Shown in pieces: positions 34,802 through 43,543 of a stretch of DNA of 64,000 nt (the stretch's first letter is position 1; the number at the start of each line of letters is the position of its first letter). The translations under genes and the position numbers were made by a program. Source of the DNA: Longispora fulva. GTDB taxonomy: Bacteria > Actinomycetota > Actinomycetes > Mycobacteriales > Micromonosporaceae. Location of the stretch: the NCBI RefSeq assembly GCF_015751905.1, contig NZ_JADOUF010000001.1:3410001-3474000 (forward strand), written 5' to 3'. The notes under the pieces were generated by a model. The model was not told the DNA's origin. It saw only the letters and a list, made by a program, of their open reading frames with translations, and searched no databases.

Positions 34802-35526
34802 CAGGCGACCTCGAGCCCGGCAAGGCGGTCGGCGACCTGGTGCACGGTGGGCGCGGTCAGGTGGTCGACGATCCGGCCGTCGGACAGAAACACGACCTGG
34901 TCGGCGCTGGCGGCGGCGGCCGGGTCGTGGGTGACCATCACGATCGTCTGTCCGTCGTCGACGAGTTGGCGGAGCAGGCCGAGGACGACCCTGGCCGACT
35001 TGGTGTCCAGCGCTCCGGTGGGCTCGTCGCCGAACAGCACGGCCGGCCGGGTGACCATGGCCCGGGCGAGGGCGACCCGCTGCTGCTGGCCGCCGGACAG
35101 TTCCCGGGGCCGGTGGCCGAGCCGGTCGCCGAGCCCGACCCTGGTGAGGATCTCGCGGATCTCCTGCCGGCGCGGCCGCTTTCCGGCCATCCGGAGCGGG
35201 AGGGCCACGTTCTGCTCGGCGGTGAGGGCGCCCATCAGGTTGAAACTCTGAAAGACGAATCCGATCTGGGTACGCCGCAGCCGCGTCAGGTCACTGTCCG
35301 TCGCCTTGGTGATGTCCTGGCCGGCCACGGTGACCGTGCCGGAGGTGACCCGTTCGAGCCCGGCCGCGCAGTGCAGGAGGGTCGACTTGCCGGAGCCGGA
35401 CGGGCCCATCACCGCAGTCCACGTGCCGGCGGGAAAGGCCAGGTCGACGCCGTCCAGGGCGCGTACGGTGGTGTCGCCCCGCCCGTACACCCGGTGCACG
35501 GCGCGGAGTTCGACTGCGTGTGTCAT
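34801..35526 (-). CDS. ABC transporter ATP-binding protein (MacB/LolD type)
   Basis: 241 residues from ATG 35526. Walker A GPSGSGKST, Q-loop FVFQSFNLM, signature LSGGQQQRVALARAM, Walker B AVLFGDEPTGALD and H-loop VTHD are all intact. Powers the FtsX permease encoded directly after it. The alternative ATG 35559 would add 11 residues; neither start has a good ribosome site. A palindrome lies just upstream. Confidence 0.93.
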   Translation of the reverse strand: MTHAVELRAVHRVYGRGDTTVRALDGVDLAFPAGTWTAVMGPSGSGKSTLLHCAAGLERVTSGTVTVAGQDITKATDSDLTRLRRTQIGFVFQSFNLMGALTAEQNVALPLRMAGKRPRRQEIREILTRVGLGDRLGHRPRELSGGQQQRVALARAMVTRPAVLFGDEPTGALDTKSARVVLGLLRQLVDDGQTIVMVTHDPAAAASADQVVFLSDGRIVDHLTAPTVHQVADRLAGLEVA

Positions 35527-35562
35527 GGCCGACAGGATGCCAGCCCCATGAGCTGACATGGA

Positions 35563-35578
35563 TCAGGGATAGCCCTGA
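35563..35578 (-). promoter_or_regulatory. Palindrome in the ABC operon promoter region
   Basis: TCAGGG-ATAG-CCCTGA (35563-35578) is a perfect 6-4-6 inverted repeat 37-52 bases upstream of ATG 35526, with another CCCCTGA just beyond. A candidate operator; no regulator gene is adjacent. Confidence 0.45.
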
Positions 35579-35791
35579 GTCCACCCCTGATTAGTTCACT
35601 GACAGTGTTGGATGACCCGCACGGGGGCCTCCCGACGCGGAGCTGGGACGATGGCCCCCTGGACTCCTCGACGCGCCGCCGGGGCCCGACCCGCCGGCCG
35701 CCGCCGGCCAGGCCGACACCACCGCCCTCGACCGTCCCGGCGCACACCACCGGCGGGAACCGTTAGCACACTGTTACCGGACCCTGGACAG

Positions 35792-36463
35792 TCAGACCTG
35801 GGCGAACAGGTCCGTGACCGCGCCGGCGACCAGGGCGGCCACCACCGGGTGCGCGTCCCGGCTCAGGTGCATGCCGTCGTCGCCGACGCCCGCCACCGTG
35901 CCCACGTCGGCGTACCCGACGCCCCGCTCGGCCGCCAGGGCGCGGACCGCCGCCCGCAGCTCCTCCGCCTTCGCCACCAGCCCGGGCGCGAACTCCGGCG
36001 GGACGAACGCGAAGAAGTCCGGCCGGGTCGGGTCGACCGGCGTCGGGCCGAGCAGGAGGATCCGGGTCGGCCGGTCGGGCCGATAGGTCACCGTGCTCTC
36101 GACGTCGTCGATCAGCCGGCCCAACGCGGCGGCGATGTCCGCGGCCGACCGCCCGAACTGGGGCTTGAGATCGTTGCCGCCGAGCCACAGCACGAGAACG
36201 TCGACCGGCTGGTGGCTCTCCAGGCACGGGACGAGGTAGGCGCGACCGTTGCGGCCGACCCGGTCGGGGTAGTCCAGGTCCGTGGTGCGGCCGTTGAGGC
36301 CCTCCTCGATGACGGAGTAGCCGTCGCCGAGCAGGTTCTGCAGCAGGCCGGTCCAGCGCACGTCGATCGGCCAGCGCCCCTTGTCGACGTCCTCGGCGCG
36401 CTGGCCGAACGTGTTGGAGTCTCCGAAGCAGAGCACCGTGACGGCGTCCGGGTGGGTGTGCAC
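35792..36463 (-). CDS. SGNH/GDSL family hydrolase
   Basis: 223 residues, no signal peptide. VLCFGDSNTFG holds the nucleophile Ser (block I), GRNGRAY and LWLGGNDLK give blocks II and III, and DDGMHLSRDAHPVVA carries the C-terminal Asp-x-x-His equivalent. Resembles the aryl esterase/acetyl-xylan esterase-like cytosolic group. GTG 36463 is six bases after TACGCT (minus strand 36475-36470), so it is probably leaderless. The frame is open further upstream but overlaps the divergent gene. Confidence 0.88.
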   Translation of the reverse strand: MHTHPDAVTVLCFGDSNTFGQRAEDVDKGRWPIDVRWTGLLQNLLGDGYSVIEEGLNGRTTDLDYPDRVGRNGRAYLVPCLESHQPVDVLVLWLGGNDLKPQFGRSAADIAAALGRLIDDVESTVTYRPDRPTRILLLGPTPVDPTRPDFFAFVPPEFAPGLVAKAEELRAAVRALAAERGVGYADVGTVAGVGDDGMHLSRDAHPVVAALVAGAVTDLFAQV

Positions 36464-36580
36464 CGACCGAGCGTATCCATGCCGGCGTCCCCGGTACCGG
36501 TCCGAAGGGGCATGATCTTGTGTCCGGGGCGCTGCTCCGCCGCCGTCCGGGGACACGGACGGCCCTGTCAGGGTGGGGTC

Positions 36581-37735
36581 GTGACACTTTCGACCGAAAC
36601 GCCGCAGGGGGAACGTGCCGCGCGGGCGACCGCTGCGGCCCGCGCCACGCGCGCCGCAGGGGACGGCCGGGCCCCGCACGGGCTGTGGGGGCCGCTCACC
36701 CCCGCCGCGCTGCACCACGTGCAGCGGGGCGCTGGCAACGCGGCGGCCATGCGGTTGGCCGCCGGTCACACGCCGGCCCCAGGCTCCCAGGCCCGGACCT
36801 CAGCGCAACGGGCGACGGCCCCGGCAGCGGTCCAGCGTGCCAAAGCCCCGGCGGACGCCGCAGTCCAGCGCGCACCCGCCACCGTCGGCTACGAGCCCGG
36901 CGAGAAGGCCGCGTCATTGCGGTCCCCCGGCCACGTCGAACGCGTCCCCGACGGCATCCTGCTCTACGGCTTCCCTGTCAACAAGCAGTTCATCAAGCCG
37001 GAACACCGGGCGGCGCTGCGCGCGATGGTCGGCGACTTCGGCCTGGCCGACCCGGCCACCGTCACGCCACTGAAGCTGGTCGTCGGCTTCAGTGACGACG
37101 TCCGGCGCACCGGCGGCAACGTCGCGCTCCGCGAGGACCGCGCCGACGCCGTGTCCAGCATGCTCGGTGCGTTCGGGGCGGTCCCGGAGGTCCTGGGCCG
37201 TGACGTCGGCGCGCCGTCCGGCCAGTTCCTCGCGGACAACACCAGCCGGGCTGGGCGGGAGCGCAACCGCGCCGTCCTGCTCACGTTCGACGCGCGGTTC
37301 CCGGAGCCTCCGGACCGGCCGACGCCGCCGCCCACCCCGGCCGCGACGAAGAAGTGGACGATCCGCACCGCCCTGTCCGCCGCCACGCCCAAGCCGGGGA
37401 TCGGCGTCAGCGGCACCCTGTTCGTCCTGAAGGACGTGGCCCGCGGCGAGCGGAAGCTGCTGCTGTTCGCGGCGGTCGGCCTCGGGGTCTCCGCCGGCCT
37501 CCCGGTGAGTTTCGGGCTCAGCGACACCGAGTTCGAGACGCCGACCCGGGTGGGCTTCAAGGACTTCGACGGACCCGGCGCGATCAGCCAGGTCGACGCC
37601 GGCCCGGGTTCCGCGGTCTGCCGGCTCTTCCTCCCGGCGGACACCATCCCCAAGCCGGTCGACGCCAGCGGGGTCAATCTCCAGCTGTCCGTCGGCGCGT
37701 CCGAGATGGTCGGGGAGTTCACTGTGGAGCCCTGA
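36581..37735 (+). CDS. Protein with eCIS-cargo-type AGN motif and OmpA-like domain
   Basis: 384 residues, no signal peptide. Residues about 43-60 read LHHVQRGAGNAAAMRLAAG, close to the (L/V)Q-x-x-AGN-x-A-V motif at the start of proteins associated with extracellular contractile injection systems, followed by a QR-A-P-rich linker (AAVQRAKAPADAAVQRA). Residues about 125-245 form an OmpA-like domain: GFSDDVRRTGGNVALREDRADAV and NTSRAGRERNRAVLLTF match the family's G-x-x-D...N-x-x-L-x-x-R-A-x-A-V...N-R-x-V pattern. The C-terminal 130 residues are unrecognised, with a hydrophobic Gly/Val-rich stretch (LLLFAAVGLGVSAGLPVSF). GTG 36581 has no ribosome site and follows CAGGGT by six bases. Followed at 62 bases by an unknown gene. 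Confidence 0.65.
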   Translation: MTLSTETPQGERAARATAAARATRAAGDGRAPHGLWGPLTPAALHHVQRGAGNAAAMRLAAGHTPAPGSQARTSAQRATAPAAVQRAKAPADAAVQRAPATVGYEPGEKAASLRSPGHVERVPDGILLYGFPVNKQFIKPEHRAALRAMVGDFGLADPATVTPLKLVVGFSDDVRRTGGNVALREDRADAVSSMLGAFGAVPEVLGRDVGAPSGQFLADNTSRAGRERNRAVLLTFDARFPEPPDRPTPPPTPAATKKWTIRTALSAATPKPGIGVSGTLFVLKDVARGERKLLLFAAVGLGVSAGLPVSFGLSDTEFETPTRVGFKDFDGPGAISQVDAGPGSAVCRLFLPADTIPKPVDASGVNLQLSVGASEMVGEFTVEP

Positions 37736-37797
37736 GCGGGACAGCGGACGGTGGCGCAGGCCCATTACGCTGGGTACACCCCGAGCGAAGGATGGGC

Positions 37798-39000
37798 ATG
37801 ACCGAAGTGGGCTCCCCGACCATGCTGACGAAGATGCGCGCGTTCCTGCACGGCGAGAAGGACACGGCGCTGCTGGAGGCGATGCGACAGGCGGGCAGGA
37901 CGGCCTACGAGGAGCTGCTGACGGCCGAACGGCTCCGCGCCCAGCTCGCCGCGGAGGGCCTCACGGTCTGGCAGGCCACTCCGGCCGTCGAGTCGCAGTT
38001 CCTGGCCACGTGGAACGCGTACGTGCTGCAGATCCTGGGCGAGGCGTTCCTGGACGCCGACTACGCCGCGGACCCCGGCACCGTCGGGTATGTCCCCCCG
38101 GTCACGCTCGGTCAGGTGTCGGAGTGGTTCTCCGCCGTGGAGGGTTGGCTGAGCAGAGCCCGGCAGGCCCGGGTGAACCCGGACTACGACCTCGCCGCGG
38201 AGCTGGGCCTGCCGGCCGCGCTGCCGCCGTGGGTGGAGGTCACGCCGTGCCCGCCGGAACACCTGGCGGCGCTGCTTGCGGCGATCCCGCCGGTGCGCGA
38301 ACACGCCGAGGTCGCCCTGCACGCGCTGGAGTCCGGCCCCGTCCCGAAGGAGAGCCGCAAGGCCGTCAACCGGCTGCGGCAGATGACGGCCGAGGCCGCG
38401 GCGGCCGTCGACTACGCGCTGGGGCTGCGCACCGCCCGGCACGACGCCCGGCTGCATGAGCTGATCGAGAACAACCTCAAGCAGGCCCTGGAGCTGTGGT
38501 TCGCCGTCGGGCAGCTGGCCGCCATGCCCCGCCTCCTCGACACCCACTACCGGCCGGCCGCCCGCCCCGACCTGGCCCGGCTGCCCGGCGGTCCCCGGTT
38601 CGACCCGTGGGCGCTCACCGACCCGGCGAGCCTGACGAGGTGGCAGCGCGACAGCAAGGCGGTCCAGGCGGTGCGGGAGATGTGGCAGTTCGACCCGGAC
38701 CCGGCGGCGACCCTGGCGTTGAAGGACACCATCGACGCGGCCCTGAGGTCCGGCGACATCGCCTACTACCAGATCAGCGGCGGCGCGAGCTGCTACTTCG
38801 AGTGCCCCTGGCCGGCTCTGTTCGAGGTGCGGCGCCCGGTCCGGATCGGCGGGGTGAACATGAAGGTCCTGCAGCAGTTCACGATCCGGGTGTCCGCCGA
38901 CGACGTGCCGAAGGGCAGGCCGTTCATCCGCAAGGTGGTCACCGGGCCGTTCCGCACCACCAACGAGATCGACTACTGCGACCCCGACGGCAGGCACTGA
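37798..39000 (+). CDS. Unrecognised 400-residue protein
   Basis: No family recognised. Residues 1-300 look mostly helical (EKDTALLEAMRQAGRTAYEEL, HEVALHALESG-type segments, LHELIENNLKQALELWF). The last 100 residues contain a short beta-rich part with ASCYFECPWPALFEVRRPVRI and GPFRTTNEIDYCDPDG. No signal peptide or membrane helix. GAAGGA lies five bases before ATG 37798. It directly follows the AGN/OmpA-like gene in the same direction and may work with it. Confidence 0.7.
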   Translation: MTEVGSPTMLTKMRAFLHGEKDTALLEAMRQAGRTAYEELLTAERLRAQLAAEGLTVWQATPAVESQFLATWNAYVLQILGEAFLDADYAADPGTVGYVPPVTLGQVSEWFSAVEGWLSRARQARVNPDYDLAAELGLPAALPPWVEVTPCPPEHLAALLAAIPPVREHAEVALHALESGPVPKESRKAVNRLRQMTAEAAAAVDYALGLRTARHDARLHELIENNLKQALELWFAVGQLAAMPRLLDTHYRPAARPDLARLPGGPRFDPWALTDPASLTRWQRDSKAVQAVREMWQFDPDPAATLALKDTIDAALRSGDIAYYQISGGASCYFECPWPALFEVRRPVRIGGVNMKVLQQFTIRVSADDVPKGRPFIRKVVTGPFRTTNEIDYCDPDGRH

Positions 39001-39114
39001 CGAAGTGCCCGACGCCGGGCGGTCCCGTGGCCTGGCACCGGCGTTCCGGGCGGTGGAGCCGGTGATGCCCCAGGAGGAGAAGGACCACTGACGGTCGGGG
39101 AGGCCGGGAGCGGG

Positions 39115-40368
39115 TCACGGCAGGTGCCGGTCCGGGCCGAGCCGGTCGGGGGTCTGCGGGTCGAGCGCGTCGTAGGCGGCGTGCACGGCCAGGACACTCT
39201 CCAGCTCGGCGACCGTGGGGGCGAAGAACTCCTCCCGCTCGTCGGCGTTGTTCATCGAGTGCACGACGTAGTACATGCCGCCGAAGCCGGCGAGGAGCAC
39301 GGCGAGCCGGAACATGGCGGCCGGCTGTCCGGGGAACCACGCCGAGTACTGGATCGGGGCCCCGATCCACTGCCGCGCCAGCGACGGGTACAGCACGAGC
39401 CAGCCGAGCAGGGTGAACAGGCAGAACAGTCCGAACCCGACGACGGCGCCCTGGGTCAGTTGCCGGATCGCCAGCGCGAACAGCAGATTGGCCTGCTGGC
39501 GGGGCCGCAGCGCCGCCCCGACCGCCCGGGACGCCAGGTGCGGGGCGAGCCGGGCCAGCGGCGTGCCCGCGCAGGCGGCCAGTACGTCGGCGGGGCTCAT
39601 GTCCCGTTCGATCCGGCCGAGCTCGGTGCGCAGCCGGGTGGCCACGGCCAGGACCGAGATGGCGGCCAGCACCGCGACCAGGACGAAGATCCGCACCCAC
39701 GGCAGCCGGTTGCACAGCTGCCACAACTCGCCGGTGAAGAACAGGAACAGGGTGACGAACAGCAGCACCGGCAGCGCGCGGCCCTGCAACCGGGCGCTGT
39801 GCCGCAGGTCGGTGACGGCGTGCCGCAGTGCACGCGCGGACAGCGCGACCAGGCCGTTGGCGGCGACCAGGTAGCCGGCGGCGACGAGGAGGACGTCCGC
39901 GGCGATCCACAGGCCCACCACCTGGCCGATGATGCCGAACACCTGACGAGTGCTGAGATCGTCCGGCTCGTCGAGCACCACCTCGACCAGGCCGTGCACG
40001 CTGAGGTGGAAGTCGAGCCAGCCGAGGGCGGCCATGCCCACGGCGACGACCGGTGGCCCGAGCACGTGCGCGAGCAGCACCGCGACGGCGGTACCCGTCG
40101 GCAGTCTCGGCGGCGGTCTGGTGCCCAGCCGGGTCAGCCACGCCCAGGTGGCCGCGGCTCCGACGGCGGCGATCGGCAGGACCTGCGCCGGGCTGAACCC
40201 GGTGAACATGTCCAGCCACAGCAACGCGGTGAACACCAGGTAGGGCACCATGCGGGAGACGACCTGACGGAAGCCGTACCCGGTGATCAGCTGCGGCATG
40301 CCCTGCCGGATGAACCAGCTCTCCGTCCGCCACAGCACCCGCCGGACCGGAGAGGTTTGACTACTCAT
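39115..40368 (-). CDS. Multi-pass integral membrane protein, unknown
   Basis: 417 residues with about nine hydrophobic segments and no recognised domain. A central soluble part (TRLRTELGRIERDMSPADVLAAC) and the C-terminal acidic tail (NNADEREEFFAPTVAELESVLAVHAAYDALD) are probably cytosolic. ATG 40368 chosen because MSSQTSPVRRVLW is a plausible cytosolic start. Convergent with the 37798 gene; about 115 noncoding bases separate them. Regulation and role unknown. Confidence 0.7.
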   Translation of the reverse strand: MSSQTSPVRRVLWRTESWFIRQGMPQLITGYGFRQVVSRMVPYLVFTALLWLDMFTGFSPAQVLPIAAVGAAATWAWLTRLGTRPPPRLPTGTAVAVLLAHVLGPPVVAVGMAALGWLDFHLSVHGLVEVVLDEPDDLSTRQVFGIIGQVVGLWIAADVLLVAAGYLVAANGLVALSARALRHAVTDLRHSARLQGRALPVLLFVTLFLFFTGELWQLCNRLPWVRIFVLVAVLAAISVLAVATRLRTELGRIERDMSPADVLAACAGTPLARLAPHLASRAVGAALRPRQQANLLFALAIRQLTQGAVVGFGLFCLFTLLGWLVLYPSLARQWIGAPIQYSAWFPGQPAAMFRLAVLLAGFGGMYYVVHSMNNADEREEFFAPTVAELESVLAVHAAYDALDPQTPDRLGPDRHLP

Positions 40369-40547
40369 GGTCACAAGTGTCGACCACGGTCGCCGACCGG
40401 TCCGGCACCCGAGGCCCCGTGTCCCGTGCGGACACCCGCGTCGCCACGGCGCTGATGGCGGTGTCCCAGCGTGTCGAGCCACCATCTTAGACAGTTCCCG
40501 AATTACCATCTGCCCGAATCATACGCATTCCATACGGGGAGATGACT

Positions 40548-41189
40548 GTGCCAGTACTCATGAGAGGTCTGCTCGCGGCCCTGGCCGCCGCGACGGTGCT
40601 GCTGTCCGGCGCCGCGCCCGCCCAGGCCGGCACGGAGGCCATGCCCACGCCGCCCCCGGCGGACAAGGTACGCGCCGAGCTGGAGACGCTGCACGTGGAG
40701 GCCCCGCACCCGATGGCGGGATACTCTCGGGAGAAGTTCCCGCACTGGGCGCGGCAGTACGGCAAGTGCGACACCCGGGAGGTCGTGCTCGCCCGCGACG
40801 GCGAGGGCGTGGAGCAGGACACCGAGTGCCGGGCGGTGAGCGGCACCTGGTACAGCGAGTACGACGGGCGGACCTTCGACTCCGCCGGCCAGATCGACGT
40901 GGACCACATGGTGCCGCTGGCCAACGCGTGGCGTTCCGGGGCCGACACCTGGGACACGCCCCGGCGCAAGGAGTTCGCCAACGACCTGACCCGCTCGCAG
41001 CTGATCGGCGTGTCCGCGTCCTCCAACCGAGCCAAGGGCGACCAGTCGCCTGACCTGTGGCGCCCGCCGCTGCGGTCCTACTGGTGCACGTACGCGCGGG
41101 CGTGGGGCAGTGTCAAGTACCACTATGACCTCAACGTGACCGCCACCGAGAAGGTCGCGCTGACCGAGATGCTCGACACCTGCGTCTGA
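40548..41189 (+). CDS. Secreted HNH nuclease-like protein (DUF1524/GmrSD C-terminal type)
   Basis: 213 residues. Signal peptide (LMRGLLAALAAATVLLSGAAPAQA), then the DUF1524 His-Asn pattern: IDVDHMVPLANAWRSGA, LIGVSASSNRAKGDQSPDLWRPP and WCTYARAWGSVKYHYDL, with four cysteines likely in disulfides. Secreted members are predicted extracellular DNases. GTG 40548 has GGGGAG six bases upstream; ATG 40542 and ATG 40560 are alternatives. No immunity protein is evident next to it, so nutrient scavenging is as likely as antagonism. Confidence 0.88.
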   Translation: MPVLMRGLLAALAAATVLLSGAAPAQAGTEAMPTPPPADKVRAELETLHVEAPHPMAGYSREKFPHWARQYGKCDTREVVLARDGEGVEQDTECRAVSGTWYSEYDGRTFDSAGQIDVDHMVPLANAWRSGADTWDTPRRKEFANDLTRSQLIGVSASSNRAKGDQSPDLWRPPLRSYWCTYARAWGSVKYHYDLNVTATEKVALTEMLDTCV

Positions 41190-41234
41190 CCTGCGGGGAT
41201 ACCCCTTGTCACAGGTGGCGGGCAGGATGGGGGG

Positions 41235-41570
41235 ATGGACTCCGGCATGATCGCACAGTTCACCTCCGTGGTCGCCGCGCTGTGGCGGCAGTTCGCGCGC
41301 GGGGAGAACGCCCGGCTGCGCGAGACCGGCGTCGTGCACGCCGTGGCGCCGGTGCGGCTGCTGGGCGACCTCGTCGTGCCGGGCGCGCGCTGCCACACCG
41401 GCGTCGCCGGCGGCGAGCTCGGCGCGATCGCGGCCACGACCGACCCGGTCACCTGCCGGACGTGCCTGGACATCCTGCGGGCGCGGGGCGAGCTGGAGGG
41501 CGTGCACGGCGAACTCCAGCTCACCCTCTTCGACCTGGACACCGCCCCGGCGACCGACGCTGGACACTGA
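41235..41570 (+). CDS. Small Cys-containing protein, unknown
   Basis: 111 residues. Contains C-H-T-G (near 55) and C-R-T-C (near 74-77), a possible metal site, within LRARGELEGVHGEL helical sequence. No signal peptide, despite following the secreted nuclease by 45 bases. No family recognised. CAGGAT lies six bases before the ATG, again suggesting a leaderless start. Confidence 0.6.
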   Translation: MDSGMIAQFTSVVAALWRQFARGENARLRETGVVHAVAPVRLLGDLVVPGARCHTGVAGGELGAIAATTDPVTCRTCLDILRARGELEGVHGELQLTLFDLDTAPATDAGH

Positions 41571-41756
41571 GCCGGAGCCGTGCGGCGCTGGCCGGCCAGG
41601 ACCGGGGAACCGCGCCGGGTCCCCGTGACCGGGGTGGGACGGCCAGCCGGCGCGGATCGGGGCCGCCCTGCCACCCGGGACTCCGTTAGGCTCACGGCTC
41701 CGACATGGATCACGGGAGCCGGCCACCGGTCGGCCCACGACACACGGGGGGCGACG

Positions 41757-42398
41757 ATGAGCACGGCGGACCGCATCGAGAAGGCCAGGCTGCACTACGA
41801 GCGCGCCGTCTTCGGCGGCGACCACGGCGGTCTGTCCACAGCCGACGCCGAACTGGACGCTGTCGAGGCGGACCTGACCCTGGCCCGGGGTCGGATCACG
41901 CACGCGCGGTACCTCGCCGACCGCGTCGAGGACCCAGCCGAGCTGGGGCTGTTCGAACGCGCCGCCGAGCTGTACCGGCGGGCCGGCGACCCGCGCGGCG
42001 AGGGCGAGGCGCTGTTCTGCATCGGATGCTTCCACCAGGTGGTCCGCGACGACCACGACACGGCGGTCCCCCTCCTGGAGGCCTCCCTGGCGCTCGCCGA
42101 GGAGGCCGGCGACCTGCGGACGGCGTCCTACGCGCTGCGGCACCTGGGCATCGCCGACCACGTCGCCGGTCGGCTGGACCGCGCGCGGGCCCGGCTGGAG
42201 GAGTCGGTGCGGCTGCGCCGCGGGCTCGGGTTCACCGCCGGAGTGGCCGCGAACCTGGTGGGGCTCGCCTACGTAGCCGCCGCCCAGAGCCGCCGGGAGG
42301 ACGCGCTGGCCCTGCTCCGGGAGGCCGGCGAACTCGCCACGGCCGCCGAGGCCCTGGCGATCGTGCGACAGGTCGAGGAGGCCGCCGCCCGCCTGTAG
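41757..42398 (+). CDS. Tetratricopeptide-repeat protein
   Basis: 213 residues of paired helices with TPR signatures: LGLFERAAELYRRAGDPRGEGEALFCIG, AVPLLEASLALAEEAGDLRTASYALRHLG, ARARLEESVRLRRGLGFTAGVAANLVGLA and DALALLREAGELA. A protein-protein interaction scaffold; partner not evident. GGGGGG is about eight bases before ATG 41757. Confidence 0.8.
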   Translation: MSTADRIEKARLHYERAVFGGDHGGLSTADAELDAVEADLTLARGRITHARYLADRVEDPAELGLFERAAELYRRAGDPRGEGEALFCIGCFHQVVRDDHDTAVPLLEASLALAEEAGDLRTASYALRHLGIADHVAGRLDRARARLEESVRLRRGLGFTAGVAANLVGLAYVAAAQSRREDALALLREAGELATAAEALAIVRQVEEAAARL

Positions 42399-42517
42399 CC
42401 GATCCGCGACCTCAGCTGCGAGCCTGCCACCCGGCCCGCAACGCCGCGGTGACCCGGCCACCCGGTCCGTCGGCGTGTCCGCCACTGCGGCGACGCGTCC
42501 GGATCAGGGTCGACCGT

Positions 42518-43462
42518 TCACCCGACCGGCAGCAGCGGCGCGACGACCTGGACCTGCGAGGACTGGGTGCCGCCGTCGTCGAGCGCGTCCGCCACGGCCA
42601 CCTGGGGGGCCGTCGTGAAGCGGCAGCCGAGCACGAGCACGGCGCACGGCGGCGAGCCCAGCGGCAGGCGGTAGCGGACGAGTGCCGTGGCCGTCCGTCC
42701 CGCGCGGACGGTACCCAGCGTCTGGGGCAAGGGTCCGAGCTCGACGACGCTGGCAGGGGTCGGCGCGGCGTCGAGCAGTTTCACCCCGAAGGCGTCGCCG
42801 GGACCGGCGTTGGCGATCCGGTACTCGACGGTCAGGATCCGCGACGTGTAGTCCAGGCCCAGGTTGCCCCAGCGGGCGCGGGTCGACACGGTGACGTCGG
42901 GTTGTTCGACCGTGATGAAACCGCTGAGGGCGAGCGTCCACGGATTGGCGGCACCCGCGCCGAGATCGGCGTTGAGGGCGAAGGTGCCCGCGCCGGTGGC
43001 TCCCCGGTAGGCGTTGGTCGCGGTGTTGTCGGTCACCACGGTCCACGTCCCGTTGCCCTTCACGGTGTCCCCCGACAGCATGAGGGTCGGCGACGCGCAG
43101 CTGCCCGCCGACAGGGCGAGGACGACGCTACCGCGTGCGTTGGTCAGGGTCACCCGGCTGTCGGTGCCGCGCAACGCCGCCTGGGTCGTACCCGTCAGGA
43201 CCTGGAGGTCGACGCTCTCCTGCCCGGTGAGGGACGAGAAGGCGCCGGAGGCCAGGGACGCACCGGCGGTGAAGTGCCGGGTCAGGTCGAGGGTTCCCGA
43301 GGGACAGTCCATGCTGGTGCCCACGACCGTGCCGTTCGCCGCGGAGGTGTTGATCGACAGCGGATGGGCCGCCAGCGCCGCGGCCGGGGAGGCGAGCATG
43401 CCCTGCCCGGCGAGGAGGACTCCCGCCGCGAACATCCACAGACGTACCCGTGTGACCCTCAT
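42518..43462 (-). CDS. Secreted protein of unknown function
   Basis: 314 residues from ATG 43462 (GGAGGG upstream). Signal peptide MRVTRVRLWMFAAGVLLAGQ... with cleavage near AAALA/AHP. The rest is Thr/Ser/Val/Gly-rich beta sequence with two cysteine pairs (CPSG...C, PPCAVLVLGC) and a late DUF11-like stretch (YRIANAGPGDAFGVKLLDAAP). No anchor motif, so it is probably released. Alone in its orientation. Confidence 0.75.
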   Translation of the reverse strand: MRVTRVRLWMFAAGVLLAGQGMLASPAAALAAHPLSINTSAANGTVVGTSMDCPSGTLDLTRHFTAGASLASGAFSSLTGQESVDLQVLTGTTQAALRGTDSRVTLTNARGSVVLALSAGSCASPTLMLSGDTVKGNGTWTVVTDNTATNAYRGATGAGTFALNADLGAGAANPWTLALSGFITVEQPDVTVSTRARWGNLGLDYTSRILTVEYRIANAGPGDAFGVKLLDAAPTPASVVELGPLPQTLGTVRAGRTATALVRYRLPLGSPPCAVLVLGCRFTTAPQVAVADALDDGGTQSSQVQVVAPLLPVG

Positions 43463-43543
43463 GGACAGCCCTCCACCCGTCAGCGGCCGATCGTGCATCA
43501 GCAACATACGCTGACAAACCACTTCATGAAGGCGATATGGGTA

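Noticed and set aside
35523-35750. 75-codon frame upstream of the ABC operon
   Set aside because: Low-complexity Gly/Arg product, no ribosome site, overlaps the operon promoter palindrome.
40548-41189. Secreted nuclease as a defence or restriction component
   Set aside because: It has a signal peptide and disulfide-type cysteines, no methyltransferase or helicase neighbours, and so is more likely an extracellular enzyme.
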